Shown here piece after piece: positions 56,359-64,000 of a stretch of 64,000 nucleotides of DNA. The DNA comes from Actinomycetaceae bacterium. GTDB taxonomy: Bacteria; Actinomycetota; Actinomycetes; Actinomycetales; Actinomycetaceae. Below the pieces are notes generated by a model that was given only the letters and a program-made list of their open reading frames with translations, searched no databases and was not told the DNA's origin. The position numbers and the translations under genes were made by a program. Location of the stretch: positions 52,027 through 116,026 of the forward strand of contig JAUNAP010000007.1 in the NCBI GenBank assembly GCA_030527545.1. The letters run 5' to 3'. Within the stretch, counting starts at the first letter, position 1. Each line of letters opens with the position of its first letter.

Positions 56359-56435
56359 TGAGGCGGCTACGCGGTATCTCCGGGCAATCTGTTGCCATGT
56401 TGTATCTGCTCAAGCCGCCCCGCCTTCCTTTCTGA
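56355..56435 (+). pseudogene. Truncated adaptor gene start (cassette copy 3)
   Basis: MMRRLRGISGQSVA is identical to the start of the adaptor at 58755. The match ends at about 56393, then an unrelated run leads to TGA at 56433. The rest of the adaptor and the ABC genes are missing. Confidence 0.85.
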
Positions 56436-56535
56436 GCTCCTAAACAAAGAGGGTATGGCGTTATTTAGCCTTTGCGTATGGTTCTAGTTTCGTTTATTGA
56501 ACTTATCGCAGTCTAGCAGAAAGGGTCTAGTCGAA

Positions 56536-56979
56536 ATGGCTAGCAATAGTTGGCGTGCTGATATTCGCCTGCTTCTGAACATTCTGTGTGCGCCTAAACT
56601 GCGTATGCAGTTCGCGCAGGCAATCACAGATGCGGTTGTCACCGGACCTATCTCACGGCTTTCTTTCATTGGGGAGGAAGGCGTGATTGAAACAGCGGCT
56701 TTATCTCTGCGTAATCGTTTCAACGCTTCAACTGGCCCTCTCGGAATACTCCAGTTCTCGACTATCGAGCTCCCTACGAACTCCTGTAAGCGTGTCCCTC
56801 TATCGCAGGAAGCGTGCAAAGTTGCTTTTGAACGTGCAGGCTGGTCTACGTGCACTGAAGCCGAATTGAATGCAGCTCTTGCACAGCTTGTCGATGACGT
56901 AGCGTTGGCGCGCCGAGATTGCGTAGACTCTGGATTCTTGATCCGGGATCTTGCCGGCGTGCGATATCACCTCGCCTAG
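56536..56979 (+). CDS. DUF2087-like putative regulator
   Basis: 147 aa from the ATG at 56536 with a weak SD AAGGG. The C-terminal 45 residues (TEAELNAALAQLVDDVALARRDCVDSGFLIRDLAGVRYHLA pattern) follow the DUF2087 layout, often the tail of ArsR-like or CopY-like regulators. The N-terminal WRADIRLLLNILCAPKLRMQFA could be a degraded winged helix. Follows directly after the broken cassette and is not in the complete one. Lower GC than the surroundings. May itself be decaying. Confidence 0.55.
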   Translation: MASNSWRADIRLLLNILCAPKLRMQFAQAITDAVVTGPISRLSFIGEEGVIETAALSLRNRFNASTGPLGILQFSTIELPTNSCKRVPLSQEACKVAFERAGWSTCTEAELNAALAQLVDDVALARRDCVDSGFLIRDLAGVRYHLA

Positions 56980-57370
56980 CGTGATCGCTCAAAGTGCAGG
57001 CACGCCAGCTAACGGGTCAATTCTGGGAAGCGGCTTGTGATGAGGTTCTTCATCGTGTCAAAGCGGGCTACTCGGGCCTCGTCGAGTAGCCGTTTAGCTA
57101 TCTGCGGGGCACGGGTACGCAGATCGGCTGAGTAAGCGGCACGCGTGTGGGACACACCTGCGAGGTCACTTCATCCGTTGTGAAATCGCGTTGCAGCTGT
57201 CGCAGTCCTACTTGGTCGCGGCGGAAACGAAGCCGAGGGCCCTCTACAGCCAGCCGTAGATTGCGGGAAAGATGATCGACACTCAAGGCTAAGATGGCCA
57301 GGGTGTCATCTCGGGTGGAGCAGATGACGTGCAATCAGCTACACGGTAGGCGACGGGCAAGACGAGCCAC
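56980..57370. other. Low-coding region with a possible minus-strand gene fragment
   Basis: On the minus strand, about 57165 to 57009 reads DLAGVSHTRAAYSADLRTR, then APQIAKRLLDEARVARFD ... FPELTR before a stop, with a stop just upstream. The composition looks protein-like, but there is no start or RBS and adjoining frames suggest frameshifts. Likely a relic; family not recognised. Confidence 0.3.
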
Positions 57371-57399
57371 TTGCCTGCAGCTTATAGCGTGTGTTACCA
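57371..57399 (+). promoter_or_regulatory. Possible promoter of the complete cassette
   Basis: TTGCCT (57371-57376), 17-bp spacer, TTACCA (57394-57399), 42 bp before the I36-like gene. The TGTGTTAC part is conserved before the decayed copy. Confidence 0.35.
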
Positions 57400-57440
57400 T
57401 CCTCTCGTAAGTTCCCTCTTAAAAAGAAAGAAGATCAACG

Positions 57441-57794
57441 ATGAAGTCGATCGTCAAAGCAGTCACAGCTGGCGCCATCGTCGCAGCCGCCTGCTTCCCG
57501 TTTACAGACGCTACTCCCGCACAAGCCGCGCCCGCGTGCCAGAAGGGTTGGGTGTGCATGTGGGAAGGCACGAATGCCTCCAGCAGGTCTCACATCTACT
57601 CCAGCTCGGCAAACCATTCCCACCCCATCGGCTCGGTCTACTTCAATTACGCCCGCATGGGCACCAAGTTCTGGACAAACATTAATGGTTCGGGCGAAGT
57701 TATTGTCTACTATAGGAAGGGCGAAACGGGGTTTAGGAACTGGTCAAAGAATAATTGGTTCCGCTGCAAGTCGCATTGGGATGTCTCCCGCTAG
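57441..57794 (+). CDS. Secreted small protein, I36-like (cassette copy 2)
   Basis: 117 aa. SD AAAGAAAGAAG; Sec signal peptide ending near AQAAPA. The mature 85 residues start CQKGWVCMWEG, like the CPNGATCLW start of the copy at 2791, and continue with aromatic, Asn/Ser-rich sequence (YFNYARMGTKFWTNINGSG, NWSKNNWFRCKSHWDVSR). It has three cysteines and many Trp/Tyr. Shorter than copy 1 by about 30 residues, so the second crystallin-like repeat is partial. Heads an operon of five genes. Its lipoprotein partner begins 10 bp after this stop. Confidence 0.7.
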   Translation: MKSIVKAVTAGAIVAAACFPFTDATPAQAAPACQKGWVCMWEGTNASSRSHIYSSSANHSHPIGSVYFNYARMGTKFWTNINGSGEVIVYYRKGETGFRNWSKNNWFRCKSHWDVSR

Positions 57795-57804
57795 AGGGGT
57801 AGAA

Positions 57805-58749
57805 GTGGTGTCTTCCAGAATTTTGAGGCGTTCACTGTCGTTGTGTCTTGCGGGTGTGCTGGCTTGTGGGCTGAGCGCGTGCGGGGGGAGCGACAGTGGC
57901 AAGCGCTCGGCTAAGCCAAGTGAATCGAAGACGCCTAATATCGCTTTTGATAGTTCGTGGGAGCCGCCGCGCTCGGCTGCGAACCCCCACATCTACGTGT
58001 CAGAACTCGACCAGATTATGTATCCTCCTCAGGCCGAGACCGACACCATTAGGGGCGCGGTCAAAGCCCGAGTCATCCAATGCATGTCTGAGAAGGGTTA
58101 CACCTACACCGACCCGCTCAACTATGACGAGGGCTTTGCAGACGACATGGATGAAGCCGCAATCGAGGGCGTCTACTCCTATAACTCACCAGAAAACGCG
58201 GCACTCTACGGCGTATCCACTCCCAGCTTCGCGCTATCCATCAAAAAATCAAAAGCAGACCCTTCACTTCCTGAAGGCTATCTAGATACGCTTGTCGGGA
58301 AGGATGAAAAAGATCTCGGGTGTATGGGTAAGGGTTTTGAGATCTTCGGCAACACGGATGAGAGAAAACGTCAACTTACCCAGTCGGTCGCCGAGATACG
58401 ACTTAAGGTGCTCGACCAGGCTGAGCCGTTACGCCTCAAACTGGAGAAGAAATGGGCTGCCTGCATGGCGGATGCGGGGCTTTCCCAATACACCACCATC
58501 GAGAAAATAGCGACGAAAGATGGTGGTGAGGAGCTTTGGCCTGATGGAGACCCTAGTGCTGAGCAGGTCAAGGTAGCTAAAACCTCGGGTGAGTGCATGA
58601 TCTCTACAGGCTATTTGGAAGAGTATTCAAAACATCAAGCCCAGATCGGTCACGCGTATGCGCAGAAGAATCCTGGGGTTATCACTGAGTGGAAGAAGGT
58701 CCACCAAGCCGAGATCGAAGCTGCCACGGCCTCTCTCAAGGGCAAATAG
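57805..58749 (+). CDS. Cassette lipoprotein with four conserved cysteines (copy 2)
   Basis: 314 aa from GTG 57805 (second GTG at 57808), SD GAGGGG; an ATG at 57781 would overlap the previous gene by 14 bp. Lipobox LSAC, then a Ser/Lys-rich linker. Cysteine motifs VIQCMSEKGY, LGCMGKGFEIF, WAACMADAGLSQY, GECMISTGYL match copy 3 and, loosely, copy 1. The C-terminal half is predicted helical and charged. Lies between the secreted protein and the adaptor, the same order as at the left edge. Confidence 0.8.
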   Translation: MVSSRILRRSLSLCLAGVLACGLSACGGSDSGKRSAKPSESKTPNIAFDSSWEPPRSAANPHIYVSELDQIMYPPQAETDTIRGAVKARVIQCMSEKGYTYTDPLNYDEGFADDMDEAAIEGVYSYNSPENAALYGVSTPSFALSIKKSKADPSLPEGYLDTLVGKDEKDLGCMGKGFEIFGNTDERKRQLTQSVAEIRLKVLDQAEPLRLKLEKKWAACMADAGLSQYTTIEKIATKDGGEELWPDGDPSAEQVKVAKTSGECMISTGYLEEYSKHQAQIGHAYAQKNPGVITEWKKVHQAEIEAATASLKGK

Positions 58750-58754
58750 GTGAG

Positions 58755-59936
58755 ATGATGAGGCGACTACGCGGTATCTCCGGGCAATCTGTTGCCCTTG
58801 TTGTCTTGGCGCTACTACTGGCCTTGGCAGTGGGGCTGCTGGTGGTGGCCTACGTGACCCCCTCGAAGGCCAGGCCAATCTCTCACGCACGCCCCCACCC
58901 CACCGCGGTTGTTGAGGAAGGAAAGATCGCTGCCACACTCGTGGCCTCTGGCAGCCTCAAGGCTGCTGATACCCAAAAGGTAGCCATCCCAACCAGCGCA
59001 GACACGTCGGTTGTTACGCACGTGGCAACCCAGCCTGGTTCTGGGGTGCCCTATTGCGGGGTAGTCATGGAGGTCTCTGGGCGGCCCGTATTCGCTTTGT
59101 CTGGCCAGTTCCCGGCCTACCGCGATATCCACGTAGGCGATAGTGGCACAGATGTACGCCAGCTCCAGCAGGCGTTGCGTGCGTGTGGGTATGGGATCGC
59201 GGTAGACGGCAAGGCCGGACCTGCTACCGCCCGCGCGGTCGCGGCGATGTATAAACGCGCCGGCTACACCCTCACTCCCTCGAATACACCAGCCCCGTCA
59301 CCAACGCCCAGTGAGGATCCCGCGGCGGGTGAGGCCTCCTCACCTGCGAGCCCAGCCACCGTCGCTGCGCCGGTATTGGTGATTCCTCGTGGCGAAACCG
59401 TGTTCGTTAACGCTGGCGCTTCTATCGTTTCACTGCCTGGGGTAGGGGCAAGCATTAGCGCTGACACCAACTTGGAGGTTGCCTCAGGGCAGCGTCACGT
59501 CGTCTTGGCGTTGACGACCCAACAGCTTTTAAGGGTTAAGGCCGGTATGCCTGTCCACATGAGTGCAGGCGGGTGGCAGGCAGACGCTACCCTTCCCGAG
59601 TTACCGACTACCCCTGATCCTCAGCCTGAGGGGCAAGGATCAACCGAGCCGACCTACACGGTGATGCTTCCGGCCGAGGGCGCGCCTGGAGGGGAAGTAT
59701 CGGGGGTGCAGTGCGAGATCGCTCTAGGCGACCAGACGACCTATCCCAAGGTTGTGCCTGCCCAAGCTGTCCACTACGAGGGCGAGTCGACCGTGGTGTA
59801 TATCCCCGATGCTAAGGCTGAGCAGGGGAGACGCCGGGTGGTGGTCAAGGTTGTTGCCACGGGTGATGCGCTAGTCGCGATCGAGGGAAAAATCGAGACT
59901 GGGCAGAAGGTCTTCACCGATGCTCCTACCGACTAG
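58755..59936 (+). CDS. Adaptor with peptidoglycan-binding domain (cassette copy 2)
   Basis: 393 aa from the first of two ATGs (58755), SD AGGTGAG overlapping the lipoprotein end by spacing of 5 bp. N-terminal anchor VALVVLALLLALAVGLLVVAYV. A PG_binding_1 motif lies at about residues 135-185 (VGDSGTDVRQLQQALRACGY, DGKAGPATARAVAAM). A Pro/Ser/Ala linker follows, then a beta-rich adaptor region. Same organisation as the adaptor at 757. Couples the ABC pair to the wall. Confidence 0.82.
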   Translation: MMRRLRGISGQSVALVVLALLLALAVGLLVVAYVTPSKARPISHARPHPTAVVEEGKIAATLVASGSLKAADTQKVAIPTSADTSVVTHVATQPGSGVPYCGVVMEVSGRPVFALSGQFPAYRDIHVGDSGTDVRQLQQALRACGYGIAVDGKAGPATARAVAAMYKRAGYTLTPSNTPAPSPTPSEDPAAGEASSPASPATVAAPVLVIPRGETVFVNAGASIVSLPGVGASISADTNLEVASGQRHVVLALTTQQLLRVKAGMPVHMSAGGWQADATLPELPTTPDPQPEGQGSTEPTYTVMLPAEGAPGGEVSGVQCEIALGDQTTYPKVVPAQAVHYEGESTVVYIPDAKAEQGRRRVVVKVVATGDALVAIEGKIETGQKVFTDAPTD

Positions 59937-60717
59937 CCCCCCGCCGCCCCCAGCATCGCCGACCCTCAACCCCACCCAGCCCACACCCGCACCCGCACCT
60001 CGGCCTGAGACTGCGTCTGGTGCTGCGTTGCTGAGTTTGCGGGGAGTCAGCCGCACCTTCGGTAGTGGCGAGGCGACTGTGAAAGCTCTACGGCAGGTCT
60101 CACTCGATATTGCTGCTGGCCAGTCGTGGGTGATTTCTGGGCCGTCTGGGTCTGGTAAATCGACCCTGCTCAACATTTTGGGTCTGCTTGACCCAGGCTA
60201 TGAGGGTGAACTCGTACTCGATGGGCACCACCTAGAGGCCATGCCGCCGCGGGAACGTGACGCGTGGAGAGCCCGCTTGATCGGGTTTGTCTTCCAAGAC
60301 TTCCAGCTGGTGCCCTACCTTGATGTGACCCAAAACGTCGAGTTCGGTCTGACCTACGACAAGATCCCAGCAGGAGAGCGCGCCCAGCGTGTGGCAGACA
60401 TCCTTGACGCGGTGGGGCTGTCCCACAGAGCACACGCGGCAACATCGACTTTGTCTGGTGGGGAGAAGCAGCGTCTTGCTATCGCGCGTACCCTCATTCG
60501 TCGCCCCGCGCTGCTGCTTGCTGATGAGCCCACAGGAAACCTCGACCAAAAGACCTCAGCCCGGATCATGGAACTGTTGTTTAGCATGCAAAACGACTAC
60601 GGGTACGCCCTGGTGGTTGTCACCCATGACGCGGGTATCGTCTCTCAGTTCACTAACCGCATCAGTGTCCTTGACGGCGTTGTCACCACGAGTACTGCAG
60701 GCGGCGAGGCGGCATGA
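59920..60717 (+). CDS. MacB-type ABC ATPase (cassette copy 2)
   Basis: 265 aa. A Pro-rich N-terminal tail of ~35 residues precedes the ATPase: Walker A GPSGSGKSTLLNILG, Q-loop VFQDFQLVPYLDV, signature LSGGEKQRLAIART, Walker B ALLLADEPTGNLDQK, VVTHDAGIV. Overlaps the adaptor by 17 bp and the permease by 4 bp. Powers the FtsX-like permease next to it. Confidence 0.93.
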   Translation: MLLPTSPPPPPASPTLNPTQPTPAPAPRPETASGAALLSLRGVSRTFGSGEATVKALRQVSLDIAAGQSWVISGPSGSGKSTLLNILGLLDPGYEGELVLDGHHLEAMPPRERDAWRARLIGFVFQDFQLVPYLDVTQNVEFGLTYDKIPAGERAQRVADILDAVGLSHRAHAATSTLSGGEKQRLAIARTLIRRPALLLADEPTGNLDQKTSARIMELLFSMQNDYGYALVVVTHDAGIVSQFTNRISVLDGVVTTSTAGGEAA

Positions 60718-61952
60718 AGAAACCTGCATGGCTCGCCCACCTCGCCCGCTGTAGTGGCACTTCCGCGGCCCCGCGCACGCGTGTGTATGCGGATAAACGT
60801 CTGCTCGCTACCCAGATCATCGCTTCCATCCTGGGGCGTAAAGGCCGGGCCGCGTTGACTGCGTCTGGCATCGCGGTTGGCGTGGTCGTGTTCATCATGA
60901 CCTACGGGTGGACTCTTGCTGGTGGGGCCATCATCAACGCGACCTTCGATGAGACCGTAGCCACGTTGATCAGTGTCAAGGCGCGTGAGAACACCGAGGC
61001 CAGCCTTGGTGCTGATTTCACTCAGCATGTCGAAGACTTAGACGGGGTTGTTGCTGCAGGCCGGTGGGCGAATTCGAGTCAACTTGCGTGTTCAGGACAC
61101 CCGGGCCAGCAGGTGACTCTACCTAGCGTGATCGCTGACGCGGGCTATTTCACTGCTGCAGGCGCTCAGCTTGCTTCAGGGCGTTTCTATGACGCCACCA
61201 CTCCCACTAGTGGCCCGGTAGCTGTTCTAGGGCCGGGTGCTGCGAGTCAACTCGGTATCAGCGAGGTTAGTGGGGGGAGCGTGGTGGTGTGTCAGGGGGT
61301 GACGATCCCGGTCTATGGGGTCCTTGCTGACGCTGGTGAAGCCATTGCTTTGGGCCCCACGATTGTTCTATCTAGCGGTCTTGATGGGACGAGTCTCGAT
61401 GAGAACGTGCCTGGTCAAGAAGTTACTGGGGCGGTGCGTACCGACCTGGGTGCCACCCAGGTAGTCGCGAAGGTTCTACCGCTCCACATCGACCCGGCTC
61501 ACGCTGGCGATATCGCGGTGACGATCCCACCGAGCCCAGAGCAACTACGCGCCGATGTCACCGGGTCGCTTAATACCCTCGCGATCGGAGTGTCGGTGCT
61601 TTCCCTGGTCGTTGGGGGGATCGGGATCATGACCACGATGTTGACCTCGGTGATGGAACGTACCAGAGAGATCGGGCTGAGGCGCGCGCTTGGGGCCCGC
61701 CCCCACCATATTGCTAGCCAGTTTGTTATCGAGGGCGTGGTCTATGGGCTTGTTGGCGCCACGAGCGGGCTGGCTGTGGGGCTGGTGGGGTTGTTGATCA
61801 TGGTCAGTGTCAAAGGATGGACACCAGTGATGGAACCCGTGGTGGCTTTAGGGGTGTTACCGGCTGGGTGTGTGGTTGGTGGCCTGGCGGCACTTATCCC
61901 GGGGATACGCGCAGCGCGTATCCCCCCAGCCACCGCACTGAGAGCGAACTAA
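60714..61952 (+). CDS. FtsX/MacB-type ABC permease (cassette copy 2)
   Basis: 412 aa. First helix near residue 50 (GIAVGVVVFIMTYGW), a ~190-residue extracytoplasmic MacB_PCD domain, then three C-terminal helices with the FtsX core (ERTREIGLRRALGARPHHIASQFVIEGVVYGLVGATSGLAVG). Such permeases do not form a classic channel; they use mechanical coupling to act on extracytoplasmic substrates such as peptides and toxins. Completes the cassette. Confidence 0.93.
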   Translation: MKKPAWLAHLARCSGTSAAPRTRVYADKRLLATQIIASILGRKGRAALTASGIAVGVVVFIMTYGWTLAGGAIINATFDETVATLISVKARENTEASLGADFTQHVEDLDGVVAAGRWANSSQLACSGHPGQQVTLPSVIADAGYFTAAGAQLASGRFYDATTPTSGPVAVLGPGAASQLGISEVSGGSVVVCQGVTIPVYGVLADAGEAIALGPTIVLSSGLDGTSLDENVPGQEVTGAVRTDLGATQVVAKVLPLHIDPAHAGDIAVTIPPSPEQLRADVTGSLNTLAIGVSVLSLVVGGIGIMTTMLTSVMERTREIGLRRALGARPHHIASQFVIEGVVYGLVGATSGLAVGLVGLLIMVSVKGWTPVMEPVVALGVLPAGCVVGGLAALIPGIRAARIPPATALRAN

Positions 61953-62129
61953 TACCCCTCGTTCGCCATCACGAAATGAGGTGCCAGATACATCCCTGGG
62001 GAGGGGCCTACCTCCTAAAGGCAGCATACGATCCGTAGCGGATCAGGCAGCTCGCATCTCTGCGTCAAGTATGATGGGCAAAGTGATACGGGCGTTAGCG
62101 TCCCTCGTGGAAGAGAAGGAGGCTCAACG

Positions 62130-62234
62130 ATGATGTCGATCCTCAAGGCGGCCATGGTTGGTGGCATCGTCGCCGTAGTGTTCTGGCCGCTCACGGACGC
62201 CACTTCTGGCGCAAGCCGCGGCATATGTGATTAG
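62130..62234 (+). pseudogene. Signal-peptide relic of a further I36-like gene (copy 4)
   Basis: 34 codons with a strong SD AAGGAGG. MMSILKAAMVGGIVAVVFWP and LTDATSGAS align with the start of the protein at 57441 (SIVKAVTAGAIVAA, FTDATPAQA). The reading then ends after CD at TAG. Mature domain absent, so the gene is a truncated copy. Confidence 0.75.
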
Positions 62235-62242
62235 GAGTCAAG

Positions 62243-62545
62243 ATGGACCTTCTTCCCGCCCTACTGTTTATCTTATCTCTCGTGGGCAGTATCTTCGTTG
62301 CTGCGACTGCGCGGAAGCGACGACCTCGAGGGAGGTATGCGGCCAATAGGTGGGCTCTGTGTGCCGCTCTTTTAGTGCTCTCCGCCTCTCCTTTTATTGC
62401 ATATGCGCTCATTCCTGTCGATCCCGATGTTCGTTATTTCTATAAGACGTGCATTCCCGTTGGGGTGACGCTAATATTGGGGTGCGTGTCTGTCGCTGTT
62501 ATTCAGCTCTTCAGGCCAGCCGCTCCTACTGCTCGCTTTTCGTAA
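62243..62545 (+). CDS. Small hypothetical membrane protein, three TMS
   Basis: 100 aa; SD AGGAGT 5 nt before the ATG, 8 bp after the signal-peptide relic. Hydrophobic segments at LLPALLFILSLVGSIFVAA, WALCAALLVLSASPFIAYALI and IPVGVTLILGCVSVAVIQLF with basic loops (TARKRRPRGRYAANR). No family recognised. Its place behind a cassette relic makes it a candidate immunity or accessory protein, but this is only positional. Confidence 0.6.
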   Translation: MDLLPALLFILSLVGSIFVAATARKRRPRGRYAANRWALCAALLVLSASPFIAYALIPVDPDVRYFYKTCIPVGVTLILGCVSVAVIQLFRPAAPTARFS

Positions 62546-62726
62546 CCGAATAGCAGGGCGTTCTAAGATGGTGTGGATAAAACGTGAGTGAAGGCTGGGG
62601 AGCTGCTGGGGCGCGTGAGTGGGGGCCGTGCGGGGGCCTCTTTGATCGCCTGCTCATCTGGGGGGGGTGGCGAAGTTGGATGAGTGGTCCACTCTCTAGG
62701 AAGAGGGCGATAGGGGCGTTAGTTTT

Positions 62727-62996
62727 ATGCTAAAATCTTCTGGTCGAGTCAGGAAACAGGTGTGGGTGATAGCGTGTATTTCTCTCACGCTAGTAACTGT
62801 GGGGGTAGTTCTGGGGATGCCCCTGTGGCTGCATCCTCTGTCTGTGGCGATTACTATAGTCGCTACACTTGTTTGGGATAAAGTCCTATATCGAGGCGAG
62901 GGGTATGGTGATGCGGCCTCGAAAAATGTCGCTATTACTTATGTGGTTGTCTTCGGGATTCTGCTTATTCTCGCCCTGGTTTTGATGATCTGGTGA
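62727..62996 (+). CDS. Small hypothetical membrane protein
   Basis: 89 aa, two to three hydrophobic helices (VWVIACISLTLVTVGVVLGM, SVAITIVATLVW, ITYVVVFGILLILALVLMIW). SD is weak (ATAGGGG, 11 nt upstream). AT-richer than the core genome. The 3' end overlaps the convergent gene at 62939 by 58 bp. No family recognised. Confidence 0.5.
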   Translation: MLKSSGRVRKQVWVIACISLTLVTVGVVLGMPLWLHPLSVAITIVATLVWDKVLYRGEGYGDAASKNVAITYVVVFGILLILALVLMIW

Positions 62997-63757
62997 TTAC
63001 GCCTCAACATGAGAGCCGGCATAATCCCATACAGGACGTTCGTAAAGTTGACGCGGTGTGCTGTGCCTGATGCTCTCTGGGCGCGAACCGCTGGATGGTT
63101 CAGGGTCTGCGGGTCGTCGGTGTCCCTCTCCAGGTACTTCAACTCCAGACTCTCCGGCCACAGTTCCTCGTTGAAGGTCTTGGGCCAGCGCTCCCTCGCC
63201 TCCACCACCGGGTCGTATTCGAGCATCTGCGGAACGAGTTCGTCGATGACGTAGCTGTGGATCCTCTCCACCATGTCGGTCACTGTCGAGGAGTCCGGGT
63301 TTGAAAAGAGTTCCTCGGCTTCTGACGGGTCCATCCAGTAGTCCTCCCAAAACCCCAGCCCCTGATTCGGACCCAGATCGAGAAGGTCTGTCAGCTCCCA
63401 TTCCCGATATTTCCCCGATACGTAGGTCTGCCAGTTCGCCACCATTTTGGTTGCCACCGGGTCGATGTTGGGGTACCTGGTGAAGAACTCCTCCCACACT
63501 TGCAGAGCTTCCCTGGGTTCTTCGATCTCCCTGGCCGCGTTGTAGTCCGCGATCATTTCCTCTCTGGCTATCGACAGCTGTGTGTGGGTGTGTTGGAGTG
63601 CTTGAAGCGGGGTCGCGTCCTTGGGTGGGGCTGGGATCGCCCCGGTCATCTCGGCCTCGCGTGCGGCCAACTCCTCCAATAGGTCCCCCGATGCGTAAGG
63701 TCTTCCTGCCGAGACGGAGGTGACGAGCTGGTTGCGGTCATCGTCATTTGTGTACAT
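62939..63757 (-). CDS. Hypothetical protein
   Basis: 272 aa from the ATG at 63757; frame opens at 63787 but MYTNDDD is the likelier start. Acidic, Trp/Tyr-rich and helical; no signal peptide or membrane segment. Segments such as ALQVWEEFFTRYPNIDPVATKM, GPNQGLGFWEDYWMDPSEAEEL and WPKTFNEELWPESLEL give no family I recognise. The last ~20 residues overlap the convergent membrane-protein gene, so one of the two 3' ends may be wrong. Confidence 0.55.
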   Translation of the reverse strand: MYTNDDDRNQLVTSVSAGRPYASGDLLEELAAREAEMTGAIPAPPKDATPLQALQHTHTQLSIAREEMIADYNAAREIEEPREALQVWEEFFTRYPNIDPVATKMVANWQTYVSGKYREWELTDLLDLGPNQGLGFWEDYWMDPSEAEELFSNPDSSTVTDMVERIHSYVIDELVPQMLEYDPVVEARERWPKTFNEELWPESLELKYLERDTDDPQTLNHPAVRAQRASGTAHRVNFTNVLYGIMPALMLRRNHQIIKTRARISRIPKTTT

Positions 63758-63910
63758 GGCCTCAACCCTAGATACGACCACCCACACAAATTGAGTGCCC
63801 TCGTGGTGAGTGCCCTCGTGGTGACGAGGCGGCTGCAGGCCGAGATGCGAATGCCGAGCGTATGCCGCTGCCTAGTTGGTGCTCACTCTCTCTTAAGCTA
63901 CTATGGCAAT

Positions 63911-63983
63911 GCGCCTATAGCTCAGTTGGTAGAGCAGCGGACTTTTAATCCGCGGGTCCAGGGTTCGATCCCCTGTGGGCGCA
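63911..63983 (+). tRNA. tRNA-Lys (anticodon TTT)
   Basis: 73 nt cloverleaf: acceptor GCGCCTA/TGGGCGC with one G-T pair, discriminator A, D-loop AGCTCAGTTGGTAGAGC, anticodon loop CTTTTAA, T-arm CAGGGTTCGATCCCCTG. CCA is not encoded. A TACTAT box lies just upstream. Confidence 0.97.
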
Positions 63984-64000
63984 CAGAGTCAGAACATCTG

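Larger units (their letters stand above)
55344..58794 (+). repeat. Imperfect direct repeat of the lipoprotein module
   Basis: 55344-56393 and 57742-58794 are direct repeats about 2.4 kb apart, covering the end of the secreted-protein gene, the lipoprotein and the start of the adaptor. Identity is almost complete at both ends (55344-55402 with 57742-57800; 56161-56393 with 58561-58794) and clearly lower in the middle. Confidence 0.85.

Noticed and set aside
57441..57794. Assignment of the secreted protein to the lactococcin 972 family
   Set aside because: Secreted, small and next to an ABC pair, which is suggestive. But the CxxxxxCxW start and two-repeat layout fit I36, and the lactococcin 972 pattern and its large membrane partner are absent.

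Overview
The window is a chromosomal segment from a high-GC Gram-positive actinobacterium, most likely Actinomycetaceae (Actinomyces/Schaalia-like). The supporting features are MsiK-type sugar ATPases, a DasR-like GntR regulator with dre-type sites, GTP-dependent PEPCK, an LmeA-like protein, a DUF6049/pseudokinase/thioredoxin block next to CCA-adding enzyme, and GTG/TTG starts. Genes are tightly packed with many 4-bp overlaps and GC-rich hairpin terminators. I see no rRNA, CRISPR or prophage. One tRNA (Lys, TTT) lies at the right edge.

Layout. 1-3231 (minus): a secreted I36-like small protein, a four-cysteine lipoprotein, a peptidoglycan-binding-domain membrane-fusion protein and a MacB-type ATPase running off the left edge. 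3464-5196: GNAT acetyltransferase and MsiK. 5372-20987: a catabolic island read as host N-glycan use. It holds a mannose isomerase-like AGE protein, a LacI regulator with matching operators at 6721 and 8427, GH38 alpha-mannosidase, GH5 (probably GH5_18) beta-mannosidase, GH20 hexosaminidase, a lipoprotein SBP with two permeases, and a NahK-like hexosamine kinase. A TetR/MFS drug-efflux pair is inserted. Three unlisted micro-genes (6941, 7189, 19661) encode 21-28 aa leaderless amphipathic peptides inside or beside this island.

21060-43959 is largely housekeeping: MFS, LmeA-like, FGGY kinase, PntA/PntB, an integral-membrane alpha/beta hydrolase, thioredoxins and thioredoxin reductase, pseudokinase, DUF6049, NUDIX, CCA transferase, SRAP, a histidine kinase with a gutted response regulator, uridine kinase and PEPCK. 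murJ, expected between the pseudokinase and DUF6049 genes, is missing. 44063-50075 is a second sugar region: a sulfatase relic, GH42 beta-galactosidase, and a split GlcNAc/glucose-type PTS (EIIA, two EIIB, EIIC) with its GntR regulator and two dre-like sites. 50135-54765: thioredoxin-like protein, polyphosphate kinase, a hypothetical protein, YbaK and a nitroreductase.

55270-62234 repeats the left-edge cassette: a decayed copy (toxin-like gene deleted, lipoprotein intact, adaptor truncated), a complete copy (I36-like protein, lipoprotein, adaptor, ATPase, permease) and a third relic consisting only of a signal peptide. This multi-copy module, and the amphipathic micro-peptides, are the two best candidates for undescribed systems. 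My working idea is that the cassette is a secreted effector or bacteriocin-like protein with a lipoprotein/ABC self-protection or sensing unit. That function is inference.
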